Both the position numbers and the translations under genes were made by a program. This document shows positions 16,006-24,845 of a stretch of 64,000 bases of DNA, one piece after another (the stretch's first letter is position 1; every line of letters starts with the position of its first letter). The stretch covers positions 92,065-156,064 of the forward strand of contig JAHELC010000006.1 of the NCBI GenBank assembly GCA_024644405.1, given 5' to 3'. This DNA comes from Nitrospinaceae bacterium (lineage in GTDB: Bacteria; Nitrospinota; Nitrospinia; Nitrospinales; Nitrospinaceae). Below the pieces are notes generated by a model. That model ran no database searches and had not been told where the DNA came from. It worked only from the letters and a program-made list of their open reading frames with translations.

Positions 16006-17130
16006 TCAATTAACATGGGACGGGCTCATGACAAACATCTTCCCGCCGATTTGACGAATCACTCCTTTGAGTTCCAGCGTGACCAGTGTAGCTGAAACTT
16101 CTGCGGGTGACAAATAACTGTTTTCAATAACCCGGTCAATATGCTGTTCCTGAACCGACATCAGGGACATCAAATGTTCCTCCTTCGGGTTGAGCTCAAC
16201 GGATTCAAAAACCTTGTTTTCCCGCTCTTTCAGCAAATCCAAAACCGAGTCTGGGAGTTCCTCCACCACCGCCTCGGGACTGTCCGCCAACTTCGCCCCC
16301 ATTTTAATCAAAGTGTGGGTTCCCCGGCTTTCGGAGGAATAAATATTTCCCGGCACGGCAAACACTTCCCGCCCCTGCTCGAGGGCAAACTGAGCGGTGA
16401 TCAAGGCGCCGCTTTTTTCACCCGCTTCGATCACCAGAGTCCCGTGCGACAGTCCACTGATCACCCGGTTGCGTGCCGGAAAATTATTGCGGTCCGGTTT
16501 GGTCGACATGGGAAATTCGGAAAGAACCGCGCCGTGCTGCTCGATCTGCCGCCGCAGGGAACCGCTTTCCGGAGGATAGGTGTATTCCAATCCGCATCCG
16601 AATACCGCCACGGTAGGGTTCCCCAGTTTCAGAGCCGACTGATGAGCAATGGTATCGATTCCCCGCGCCATGCCGCTGACGATACACACTCCTCTCTCCG
16701 AAAGCGCGGTACAGAGTTTCTCGGCCGCCATCCTGCCATAGGGAGTTGCTTTACGGGTGCCCACGACGGCAAGAGGTACTGACCGTTGATCCAAAAATGT
16801 TCCCTGGTAATAAATCACCGGCGGGGGATCGTAAATCGATTTCAACAGAAAGGGATATTGCGGATCGTCGATCGTCAGAATCCGGACTTGACGCCGCTCG
16901 GCCAGTTGATACTCCCGTTTGAGATTTTGTTCCAGATCGAAATCAAGAATCTGCCGGGCGACTTTGTCTCCAACCCGTTCGACTTCCATCAATGCCTTGC
17001 GCGAGGCATGAAACACCTTTTCAGGCGACCCGAACGCTTTGACCAGGCGATGGCACAGGGTTTTGCCCACGCCCAAAACCATGTTGAGACCAATCCAGTA
17101 TTTTTTAGATTCCCAATCGTTTCGATCCAT
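16006..17130 (-). CDS. dprA: DNA-processing protein DprA/Smf
   Basis: Binds incoming single-stranded DNA and loads RecA during natural transformation. The 374-residue protein has an N-terminal helical (SAM/HhH-like) region (GVGKTLCHRLVKAFG). The Rossmann core follows with the hallmark VVGTRKATPYG, SGMARGIDTIAH, GCGLEYTYPPES and SEFPMSTKP segments and a GAGSL-equivalent loop (EKSGALITAQFALEQG). A C-terminal winged-helix (DprA_WH-like) of about 60 residues completes it. DprA is widespread even in organisms not known to be competent, so competence is not proven. It is first in the dprA-topA-trmFO cluster. Confidence 0.95.
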   Translation of the reverse strand: MDRNDWESKKYWIGLNMVLGVGKTLCHRLVKAFGSPEKVFHASRKALMEVERVGDKVARQILDFDLEQNLKREYQLAERRQVRILTIDDPQYPFLLKSIYDPPPVIYYQGTFLDQRSVPLAVVGTRKATPYGRMAAEKLCTALSERGVCIVSGMARGIDTIAHQSALKLGNPTVAVFGCGLEYTYPPESGSLRRQIEQHGAVLSEFPMSTKPDRNNFPARNRVISGLSHGTLVIEAGEKSGALITAQFALEQGREVFAVPGNIYSSESRGTHTLIKMGAKLADSPEAVVEELPDSVLDLLKERENKVFESVELNPKEEHLMSLMSVQEQHIDRVIENSYLSPAEVSATLVTLELKGVIRQIGGKMFVMSPSHVN

Positions 17131-17214
17131 ACCGAAATTTTATTGAAACAGGAAAATGGTGGTGGTCAATTCAATTTATATCATTGCCACTCAGAACCTT
17201 TTAACGTACCCGTT

Positions 17215-18060
17215 CTACCTTATTTGGCGACATAAACTGACAAAACGATGCACGGCAATGTTAAAGGTGTGAAGCGCTTCATAATAACCTACCAGAACAC
17301 GGGTATAAATGATCAACGCTTCAAACAGATCGGCTTCGTTCCCGATCCCAAAATCGTAATTCGCGGCTTCGGTTACCAGCAAGGCACGGGTCATTTTCCG
17401 GTTCTTACCCGCCAGCGTGAGTTGCTCCCGGGCCTTGTTGACCTCAATGATGGCTTCCCTCATGTTGAACAAACCGGACCCTTTGGGGGTTTTACCAGAT
17501 GCATTGCTTTTCAGGTATTCGCCAACAGTTTTATGCGGGAAGTCCACAGGTTGGAAATCAGGACCGGAAATATCCACTCCTTCGGCCCAGTTGACCCCCA
17601 GATATTTCTCCAGTCGGAGTTTCGCCAGCGCGATGTCGCTGTTGAAACGGGAAATATCGTTTAACGTCCCGGCCAGGCCCAGCTTGAGTTTGGTGATTGC
17701 AGACTGGGAGATATTCTCATCTCCCTCCTCAAATTTTTTCTCCGCCTGGGTCACAGCCTTCGTAAAATGCCCCTTGACCTCTTTCGAGATCTCAAGTTGC
17801 TCCCTCCGAGTCAGAATAAGGTCGTAGTTTCGCTTTATTTCAAGCGCAACATCCAACTGGGGAGTTGCCTTGGGGGAGGGTTTTTCGCTGGAATATCGGG
17901 CTTCCGACATCGCCAGAGCCTGTTCCAGGGAGGGGAGCTTGTCAAGGGTTTGCCTGGCCTCGACCCGGGCCCCCTGGCAGCCAACCAAAAAAATCACAAT
18001 AAATATATACAAAGGAAGCCATCGTGCCGGGAAATGATGGGTAAGACAGGTAGGAATCAT
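17215..18060 (-). CDS. TolC/OEP-like outer-membrane lipoprotein, short form
   Basis: A 281-residue predicted lipoprotein with lipobox LVGC near residue 28. The mature part is mostly long amphipathic helix. The segments LKLGLAGTLNDI, SDIALAKLRLEKYLGV and, near the end, YDFGIGNEADLFEALI followed by an aromatic helix resemble one half of an outer membrane efflux (TolC) repeat: a coiled-coil pair with the G-x-x-x-x-x-D-L-L/F-A helix. Typical TolC proteins have two such repeats and 420-480 residues, so this is a half-size or divergent member and may not form a channel by itself. AGGAG lies about 10 bases before the ATG. No pump genes are adjacent. Confidence 0.6.
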   Translation of the reverse strand: MIPTCLTHHFPARWLPLYIFIVIFLVGCQGARVEARQTLDKLPSLEQALAMSEARYSSEKPSPKATPQLDVALEIKRNYDLILTRREQLEISKEVKGHFTKAVTQAEKKFEEGDENISQSAITKLKLGLAGTLNDISRFNSDIALAKLRLEKYLGVNWAEGVDISGPDFQPVDFPHKTVGEYLKSNASGKTPKGSGLFNMREAIIEVNKAREQLTLAGKNRKMTRALLVTEAANYDFGIGNEADLFEALIIYTRVLVGYYEALHTFNIAVHRFVSLCRQIR

Positions 18061-18545
18061 GGGTTCAGGCTCCTTTTAAACCCCGTGGAGGGCCCAATAA
18101 TGGCTGCCAATATGATTCTTTGAGTGGAGCCCAAAAAAAGAGGGATACTGAACAACCGAAAAGAAGTCTTGATGGCAACCAAGAAGATAACCGAAATTAT
18201 CTTGTTTAACTCTTTAAGGCTTTTTTGCCTAAAATTTAGGCATAATGTCCAGTATCCCGAACCTTTATAGGAGAAAGTTATCATAGAGAGAGGCTTGATG
18301 TCAATACAATTTTGAGCGCTGGATCGTCCTGAAATCAACATTAAAAACATATTTAAATCAATAATTTCAATAGGTTATATCAACTATAGAGATATGGTTA
18401 TTTGGCTGTACCCTGGAGAGGTGATTTATAACTATTTGTTTTTAAAAGAGTTATAAAGTCACCATTTTTGAGAAAATGGGCCTCCCCCAAAACGGCATAA
18501 ACAAAATAACTCAAAATTTTACAATTAGTTATAAGGTTTAGTCAG
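18061..18545. other. 485-base intergenic region with two inverted repeats
   Basis: Lies between two minus-strand genes. It contains GCCTAAA-A-TTTAGGC at 18227-18241 and a long hairpin at 18420-18463 whose arms read GGTGATTTATAACT and AGTTATAAAGTCACC (one bulge). Neither has a T-run in the minus-strand direction, so they are not obvious terminators. A 97-codon minus-strand frame (18057-18350) shows no coding signs and is not called. The promoter of the downstream lipoprotein presumably lies here, but no clear hexamers stand out. Confidence 0.55.
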
Positions 18546-19451
18546 TTAACCCACACCAAAAGGAACCGGCACAAAGGTGAGGATCAGTATCAGAATGGAT
18601 GCATATCCCACGATACGATGTTTCGGTTCCAATGGAATGGATTCATCCAATACTGGGGGATGTCTCAAACCCAAAATTAGAACCAAACCCGCCCACACCC
18701 ACCACCCTACCCAGTTAAATCCGAGAACGATTAAAGCAACCAAAAATAATCCCGCCGCGACGAAAGAACGTTTGCGATTGAACAGGGAATAGACCACATG
18801 CCCGCCGTCCAATTGACCCAACGGCAGCAGGTTCAACGCCGTAAAAAACATTCCCAGCCAACCTGCAATAGCCAGTGGATGCAAATGAATGGTGACATCG
18901 GTCACCATAGGATTCACACCCAAAACCGCCTCGGTCATTGCCCACATAATGAGAGAGGATCCGAAAAACAAGTTGGATCCTTCCAAATTATCTCCTAACG
19001 TCATCGGGGAATTCATTAAACCGACCCACAATACGGGAACTGCTACGATAAATCCTGCAATCGGTCCGGAAGCTCCAATCTCCATCAATGCTTTACGGTT
19101 CGGTATAGGTTCCTTGATCATGATGAACGCGCCCATTGTCCCTATATTTAAAAAAAAAGGTATCGGAGGCACAGGCAGAAAGTTCGGCAGGGACGAATTC
19201 ACATTATTCGCCCGGCAGGCCCAGTAATGTCCGAATTCATGAGTGCCCAGAATCAGTATCAGGCCGAAAGAATACCAGGGCCCTTTCACCATCCAGGTGG
19301 TAAAAACAGTGGCCAGAAAAAGACCCAGGAAAATGGCAACGGTTTTAAAATTGATCGGAAAACGCGGACCGGAAAAGGCGGAATAGATCGGATAATCGGG
19401 CTTGCCGGGTTCCTGTTCGGGTTGCGGCCGGTTTTGTGATTCCATATCCAT
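18546..19451 (-). CDS. Site-2-protease family (M50) membrane zinc metalloprotease
   Basis: A 301-residue multi-spanning membrane protease of the S2P/M50 family that cuts within or near the bilayer. The zinc motif HEFGH is at 71-75, preceded by a hydrophobic segment. The third metal ligand region is LLPLGQLDGGHV near residue 220. About seven hydrophobic segments are visible. The architecture, with NxxPxxxLDGGH and no PDZ domain, resembles the EGY1/cyanobacterial-type S2P group rather than RseP. The substrate is unknown. It lies 54 bases downstream of proA and may be the last gene of the NHL-LRR-proA cluster. Confidence 0.9.
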   Translation of the reverse strand: MDMESQNRPQPEQEPGKPDYPIYSAFSGPRFPINFKTVAIFLGLFLATVFTTWMVKGPWYSFGLILILGTHEFGHYWACRANNVNSSLPNFLPVPPIPFFLNIGTMGAFIMIKEPIPNRKALMEIGASGPIAGFIVAVPVLWVGLMNSPMTLGDNLEGSNLFFGSSLIMWAMTEAVLGVNPMVTDVTIHLHPLAIAGWLGMFFTALNLLPLGQLDGGHVVYSLFNRKRSFVAAGLFLVALIVLGFNWVGWWVWAGLVLILGLRHPPVLDESIPLEPKHRIVGYASILILILTFVPVPFGVG

Positions 19452-19505
19452 AAATCAGACCAACCCTGATCGCCGCATCACCGACTTCATTTCGGAATCC
19501 GCGAC

Positions 19506-20819
19506 TCAACTCTTGGTGAGCGGCTTGTGGGTGAACGATTTCCCGTCTTTTCCCGAATAATCCGCCACGATCTGGCCGTTGCCCACCAGTTTGTATTTAT
19601 AAATGACGAGACCCTCCAATCCGACAGGTCCCCGGGCATGGGTTTTGTTGGTACTGATGCCGATTTCCGCACCCAGGCCGAACCGGAAGCCGTCCGCAAA
19701 CCGGGTCGAGGCGTTCACCATCACGCTGGCCGAATCCACTTCATTCAAAAACCGTTCAGCCCGCTCCTTGTTTTCGGTAACGATGGTATCGGTGTGGCCC
19801 GAGCCATGCGTGTTGATATGGTCGACTGCTTCCGATAGATCATCGACAATCTTGAGGGACAGTTTGAGATCATTGTATTCCGCATCCCAATCGTCGGCCT
19901 CTGCCCGTTTCAGGTCGGGAATCAGACTGCACGTCTTCAGGCAACCCACCAGTTCCACCTCCTGCTCGCGGAATTGTTGCACGAGAGACGGCAACACCTT
20001 CGGGGCGATGGCCTGATGCACCAACAGCGTTTCCATCGCATTACAGGCGGCGGCATACTGGAGCTTGGAGTCGATGGCCAACCGAATGGCCTTGTCGACA
20101 TCCGCCTCCTCATCGAGATAGACGTGGCACAATCCTTCCGAATGCCCGAGTACCGGTATTTTGGTATGGTCCTGGACGTAGCGCACAAACTGATTGCTTC
20201 CGCGCGGAACAATCAGGTTGATGTATTGATCCTGCTTCAGCATCTCGGCCACTTCCGCCCGGGTTTCGATCAATTGCACCGCCGCGACGGGAACGCCCTG
20301 CACTTCAGACAACGCTTTCTGGATCAAGTCCACAATCACCCGGTTGGAGTTTTGCGCTTCGGCCCCTCCCTTCAAAATGACGGCGTTACCCGATTTAAAA
20401 CACAGGGCGGAAATCTGGGGAACGGCATCGGGCCGGGATTCAAAGATGGCACCGATCACTCCAATGGGACAGGACACGCGGGTCAATTCCAACCCCTTGT
20501 CCAATTCCATCGCCGCCTGCAGCTGTCCAACGGGATCAGGCAGTTCCGCCACACTGCGGATGCCCTGGGCCATTCCCAGAACCTTGGTTTCATCGACCGC
20601 CAGCCGTGCCACGAGCGGACCGGGGATTTTCTCTTTTTTGGCGAATTCCAGGTCCTGGCGGTTGGCCTCGAGAATTGCGTTGCAATGGTTTTCGATCTGC
20701 GTCGCCATTCCCTGCAACACCCGGTTCTTGGTTGCCGTATCCAACCGGGAAAGAACCAGGGCCGCCGCTTTGGCGTCTGAGGCGATTTCGGACAAGTTTT
20801 TTTCTATCAAGTTAGTCAC
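19506..20819 (-). CDS. proA: Glutamate-5-semialdehyde dehydrogenase (gamma-glutamyl phosphate reductase)
   Basis: Second step of proline synthesis: NADPH-dependent reduction of glutamyl-5-phosphate to the semialdehyde. The 437-residue aldehyde-dehydrogenase fold shows PIGVIGAIFESRPD, then LKGGAEAQNSN, the IVPRGSNQFV loop, VLGHSEGLCHVY, and the catalytic cysteine in AACNAMETLLVH (about residue 255). The C-terminus keeps FGLGAEIGISTNK-T-H-A-R-G-P-V-G-L-E. proB is not next to it, which is unusual. The start codon overlaps the end of the upstream LRR gene by eight bases, implying translational coupling with a repeat protein of unknown role. Confidence 0.97.
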   Translation of the reverse strand: MTNLIEKNLSEIASDAKAAALVLSRLDTATKNRVLQGMATQIENHCNAILEANRQDLEFAKKEKIPGPLVARLAVDETKVLGMAQGIRSVAELPDPVGQLQAAMELDKGLELTRVSCPIGVIGAIFESRPDAVPQISALCFKSGNAVILKGGAEAQNSNRVIVDLIQKALSEVQGVPVAAVQLIETRAEVAEMLKQDQYINLIVPRGSNQFVRYVQDHTKIPVLGHSEGLCHVYLDEEADVDKAIRLAIDSKLQYAAACNAMETLLVHQAIAPKVLPSLVQQFREQEVELVGCLKTCSLIPDLKRAEADDWDAEYNDLKLSLKIVDDLSEAVDHINTHGSGHTDTIVTENKERAERFLNEVDSASVMVNASTRFADGFRFGLGAEIGISTNKTHARGPVGLEGLVIYKYKLVGNGQIVADYSGKDGKSFTHKPLTKS

Positions 20820-21786
20820 TGGCAGCCGACGGATAAAGTGGGTTTTTAATTTGTTTTAATTTATTTTTGAGAGCTTCCACCCCTTTTTCTCCGATCTCGT
20901 TGCCCCACATTCTAAGAAACTGTAGGCTGGCCAACACCTTGGACCCCGCCAAATACATGGCCCCCTGGGTGGTAATGCCGTTCCACTGCAAATCGAGTTC
21001 AACCAGGTTTTTAAATACCGGGGATTCCTTCATGGAAAGCATCCCCAGATCCCCCAACTTGTTGTTTTTGAGCAGCAGGGTCTTGAGGTTGGTCAGCGCC
21101 TTGGAATCGGCGATGCTCTGGATGCCCGACGGACCGATTTTGTTTTCTCCCAAATCCAGAATTTCGAGATGGTTTAAAAATTTGGAATCGCTCAAAAACT
21201 TAACACCTCTATCGCTGATCCCGTTTTTCGCCAGTCTCAACTCCCGGATACTGCCGATCACTTCCGACTGGGCCAGGGCCTTGAGGCCCTCGTCACCAAT
21301 CTGGTTCCCGGTGAGATCCAGGGAAACCAGCTTCATGGTCGTTTTGGACTCGGCGATGGCTTCGGCCCCCTTGGGGCCAATTTTGTTTCCAAACAAACTG
21401 ATCGTAGATAAATTGGGATAGGCCTTGGATTCAAACAAGGCCTTCACGCCATCGTCCTGAATCTGGTTGTTGAATAAATTGAGAACCTTCAGGTTCTGTA
21501 AATAATTGGATTGAGCCAGCGCCTCGGCACCTTCGTCTCCCAGATTGTGGGTATTCAGGTCCAGGGTTTCCACCTTTTCAAGCAGTTTCGATTCGGCCAA
21601 TTGCTTGATGCCTGCGTCATACAGCATTCCGCTGTGATTCAGCTTAAGATATTTACCTTCCTGTTTCAGGTCCTTAAGAATGAGCACGTTGATATCCAGT
21701 GCAAAAGCGGTCCCCATTCCCGTCAGAAGCAGAACTATCGTGCCCAGCAAACTCAGCCGCATTATTTTTATATGTTTTTTTCTCAT
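20812..21786 (-). CDS. Exported leucine-rich-repeat protein (ribonuclease-inhibitor type)
   Basis: 324 residues with an N-terminal signal peptide (basic M-R-K-K-H, hydrophobic core, cleavage near A-F-A-L-D). About nine LRRs of 24-28 residues follow, each with the pattern L-x-x-L-x-L-x-x-N-x-I-x-x-x-G-x-x-x-L-A-x-S. The conserved G-D-E-G-A-x-A-L/I-A-x-S phrase is that of RI-type repeats. Such proteins normally serve as binding scaffolds. Two relatives are in this window (23992-24780, 34303-35202). It overlaps the NHL gene by four bases (ATGA) upstream and proA by eight bases downstream, so it sits inside a coupled operon. The ligand is unknown. Confidence 0.85.
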   Translation of the reverse strand: MRKKHIKIMRLSLLGTIVLLLTGMGTAFALDINVLILKDLKQEGKYLKLNHSGMLYDAGIKQLAESKLLEKVETLDLNTHNLGDEGAEALAQSNYLQNLKVLNLFNNQIQDDGVKALFESKAYPNLSTISLFGNKIGPKGAEAIAESKTTMKLVSLDLTGNQIGDEGLKALAQSEVIGSIRELRLAKNGISDRGVKFLSDSKFLNHLEILDLGENKIGPSGIQSIADSKALTNLKTLLLKNNKLGDLGMLSMKESPVFKNLVELDLQWNGITTQGAMYLAGSKVLASLQFLRMWGNEIGEKGVEALKNKLKQIKNPLYPSAASD

Positions 21787-23939
21787 GGAAAATTATGCAC
21801 CGTTATACGAACTTCCAAACCATCCTGCAACCAGCCGATATTACTGTTTCCGGCGACTGTGGAAATGATCCCCTGAGGATCGATTTTCCGGATGCGGTTG
21901 TTGTCCCGGTCAGAAAAGTAAAGATTTCCCTCTTTATCGAAGGCCATGCGGTAGGGGCTTTTCAATTGGGCCTGGTTCGCGGGACCGCCATCCCCGCCAT
22001 AACCGGGAGACCCAGTCCCCGCTACATGCATGATGTTTCCTTCCTTGCTTATTTTGCGGATGCGGTGACTGGTTTCTTCCGCGATAAACAGCTCTCCGTC
22101 GGGGCTGAAGGTGAGCCCTCCCGGAGACCGGATTCCCGCCTGAATCGCCGGCCCGCCATCGCCGGAATCCCTGAATTCTCCCGTACCGGCGAATATCGTC
22201 ACATTCTGGTTCCTGTCAATTTTTCTGATTTTACTACTTCCTGAGTCGGAAATAAATATTTCTCCGTTCTGGCTAATGGCAATTCCGTTGGGATGAATTT
22301 CTTCATCCACAATTTTTACCCAGGTATCCGAAGCCAGTGTGGACACAACTCCCTGAGTATCCACCTTACGGATTTTCCGGTTGGTCAGGTCCGCCAGATA
22401 GACATTACCCTGACGATCCACCGCAATGTCCTGAATCACTCCAAACGAAGCCTGGAGCGCCGGTCCACCGTCGCCTTTGTCTCCCAACACCCCATTGCCG
22501 GCAAACCGGGTGATTTTGCCTTGAGGATCGATTTTTCGGACAACTTTGCTGTTCCCCTGGGGAGACACGAAGTAAATATCGTCTTGGGGGCCCACTGCCA
22601 TGGCTCCCGGCAAAAATAACGATGCCTCGGAGGCCGGACCGCCATCCCCTTCATTTCCCTGATCTCCCGTACCCGCCAAAGTGAAGATAAAACCTTTTTC
22701 ATCAATCTGACGCAGGCGGTTATGCATTTTATCCGAAAAAATTACACGCCCCTTGCTGTCTACCGCCATTCCCGAAGGGGAATCCAGAGTGGCTCCCGCA
22801 CCTGGGCCGCCGTCACCCCGAAACCAGGAGTTGCCGTTGCCGGCAAGGGTAGCAATGGCGTGGGATTTTAAATCCATACTCCTGACCCGGAAATGATTGC
22901 GGTCCACGATTATCAGTTTCCCATCGGGACTCAACGCCAGTGCGAAGGGCAAATGGAGAGTGGTTTCGGATGCGATTTCATTGTCCCCGTTATATTCATA
23001 CTTCCCGATTCCCATAACGGTAGTCATGATACCCAGTGAGTCCACTTTGCGGATTCGGTTGTTGTTCCGGTCGGCAATGTACAGGTTGCCCCGGTCATCG
23101 ACAACCACATCGGTGGGATATGCCAGACTGGCACGCGTGGCCGGTCCGTAATCCCCGGCGAAGAAATGAGTGCCGTCTCCAGCCACGGTTGTGATGATCC
23201 CCTGGGTATCCACTTTGCGAATACGATTGTTGCCCCGGTCGGCGATATACAGATTGCCTTTCCTGTCCAGATCGATCCCAAACGGATATTTCAGAAAGGC
23301 GCCGGTTGCCGGACCGAAATCGCCGCCAAACTCGGGAAGTCCCATCCCAGCTACGGTGGATATCTTTCCCTGGGAATCGACTTTTCTAATACGATTATTT
23401 GAGCGGTCGGAAATATACAGATTTCCTTTTCCATCACACACCAAGTCGGATGGATAGTTCAGATAAGCTTGAACCGCTGGACCGCCATCACCCCCCATAT
23501 CGGGGTCACCGGCCCCGGCCACGGTGGTCACGATCCCTGATGTATCGATCCGGCGAATGCGGTGATTGTTACGGTCGGCCACATATAAATTTCCGGCTTG
23601 ATCCAGACACAACCCGGCAGGAAAATTAAAAGAAGCTTTCAGGGCCGGACCATTATCTCCGCTGAACCCCGCCAACCCGTTGCCCGCAATGGTGGTGATA
23701 ATGCCGTCCTTACCCACCTTACGAATACGGTTCTTGGATCGATGCGATATGAATAAATTACCTTCCGGGTCGACCACCACTCCGTCGACCAGGGTCACGA
23801 TCACTTCCGTCGCTTTGTTGCCGTCGCCGATGTCCTTGTAGGGATAAGGACCCGACCCAGAGTCCGCGCTTGTGCTCATGCCGGTCACCAACAAGGTGAA
23901 GCACCAGGCAATCGAATATATATTTTTTATAGTTAGCAT
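21783..23939 (-). CDS. Exported NHL-repeat beta-propeller protein
   Basis: 718 residues with a signal peptide (hydrophobic segment to about residue 25). About twelve tandem NHL-type units of roughly 55 residues follow. Each unit shows the cycle G-N-L-Y-I-A-D-R-x-N-N-R-I-R-K-V-D, then G-x-I-x-T-V-A-G-x-G, then G-D-x-G-P-A-x-x-A-x-L, then a P-x-x-(V/L)-x-(V/L) strand. Two six- or seven-bladed propellers could be built from this number. Family members are extracytoplasmic scaffolds or, rarely, enzymes; no catalytic motif is visible. Its stop overlaps the next LRR gene's start (ATGA). Confidence 0.88.
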   Translation of the reverse strand: MLTIKNIYSIAWCFTLLVTGMSTSADSGSGPYPYKDIGDGNKATEVIVTLVDGVVVDPEGNLFISHRSKNRIRKVGKDGIITTIAGNGLAGFSGDNGPALKASFNFPAGLCLDQAGNLYVADRNNHRIRRIDTSGIVTTVAGAGDPDMGGDGGPAVQAYLNYPSDLVCDGKGNLYISDRSNNRIRKVDSQGKISTVAGMGLPEFGGDFGPATGAFLKYPFGIDLDRKGNLYIADRGNNRIRKVDTQGIITTVAGDGTHFFAGDYGPATRASLAYPTDVVVDDRGNLYIADRNNNRIRKVDSLGIMTTVMGIGKYEYNGDNEIASETTLHLPFALALSPDGKLIIVDRNHFRVRSMDLKSHAIATLAGNGNSWFRGDGGPGAGATLDSPSGMAVDSKGRVIFSDKMHNRLRQIDEKGFIFTLAGTGDQGNEGDGGPASEASLFLPGAMAVGPQDDIYFVSPQGNSKVVRKIDPQGKITRFAGNGVLGDKGDGGPALQASFGVIQDIAVDRQGNVYLADLTNRKIRKVDTQGVVSTLASDTWVKIVDEEIHPNGIAISQNGEIFISDSGSSKIRKIDRNQNVTIFAGTGEFRDSGDGGPAIQAGIRSPGGLTFSPDGELFIAEETSHRIRKISKEGNIMHVAGTGSPGYGGDGGPANQAQLKSPYRMAFDKEGNLYFSDRDNNRIRKIDPQGIISTVAGNSNIGWLQDGLEVRITVHNFP

Positions 23940-23991
23940 TAATCTTTTAATTTTAACAATTTATATGTTCTTTATTAAAGCAAAATATAAA

Positions 23992-24780
23992 TTATCGAAT
24001 TACAATCTGAACGCGTTGGTCCTTGTTGTATTTGAACATGGCCTTCAGGGTTTTCTCCCCCAGTGTGTTTTGGATCATGTCCAGTAAGGCCAGCTTTGGA
24101 AAGTTCTCCGATTTGACCAACGCCACAGCGCCGTCATCGGTAATGATATTTTGCCCGACATACAGCTGAGTGAGATTGGGGAAGTTCGGCGATTTGGCCA
24201 GGCTCTTGGCCCCTTCATCCCCTATTTCGTTGCGGAACAGGCTCAGGGTTTCCAAGGCGGGAAAGGCCTTGGATTGGGCCAGATAACTGACTGCCTCAGG
24301 CGTGATGAGGTTATCGTTCAGCAACAGGGTTTTCAGATGGATAAAATGATCCGATTCCGCCATCAGCGCGATACCGTCTTCGCCGATTTCATTTTTCCAG
24401 AGCTTTAGCGTTTCCAGGTTTTTCAGATAGGGAGATTCCACTAAAGCCAGAACTCCCAAGTCTCCCAGGAAGTTTCCCCACAAGTCCAGATGCTTCAATT
24501 GGGCCAGATGGGGAGACTGCGCCAGGGCTTCCATCCCTTCCTTTTTGATCTGGTTCCCTTCCAACAGCAGAGTGGTCACTCCATTCAGGACTTCCATCTG
24601 AGCCAATTGTTTGGCCCCGGCGGTCCTGATTCTCTGTCGGGTTAAGTCAAGAGTTTTACCGTCCTTGCTCAACCGGCTTTGCACCAGGCTTTCCACATCT
24701 AGCGCCAGGGCAGAAGTACTTTGCAGTCCGATGAAAACCCAACTGCATATAACCAGTGATTTTACAAGGAGTCTCGGCAT
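23992..24780 (-). CDS. Exported leucine-rich-repeat protein
   Basis: 262 residues: a signal peptide (cleavage after A-L-A near residue 26) and about seven RI-type LRRs. Units read L-x-x-L-x-L-x-x-N-x-I/L with G-x-x-G-x-x-x-L-A-x-S, for example NEIGDEGAKSLAKSPNFPNL. It ends without an obvious anchor or C-cap. AGGGA stands about nine bases before the ATG. It is paralogous to 20812-21786 and separated from it by the NHL gene; a shared origin by local duplication is likely. Function unknown. Confidence 0.85.
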   Translation of the reverse strand: MPRLLVKSLVICSWVFIGLQSTSALALDVESLVQSRLSKDGKTLDLTRQRIRTAGAKQLAQMEVLNGVTTLLLEGNQIKKEGMEALAQSPHLAQLKHLDLWGNFLGDLGVLALVESPYLKNLETLKLWKNEIGEDGIALMAESDHFIHLKTLLLNDNLITPEAVSYLAQSKAFPALETLSLFRNEIGDEGAKSLAKSPNFPNLTQLYVGQNIITDDGAVALVKSENFPKLALLDMIQNTLGEKTLKAMFKYNKDQRVQIVIR

Positions 24781-24845
24781 CTTGATTTCCCTTTCCAGTC
24801 CTGCAAGAGGACGGCCGTAGATATGACCGGTGGATAAGAGCCGGG

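Noticed and set aside
18057..18350. 97-codon minus-strand frame upstream of the TolC-like gene
   Set aside because: Overlaps palindromes and the probable promoter region; the translation is not protein-like.
20812..24780. Regularly spaced DNA repeats that might suggest a CRISPR array
   Set aside because: The repeats are coding LRR and NHL units with continuous reading frames, variable codons and no identical direct repeats with unique spacers.
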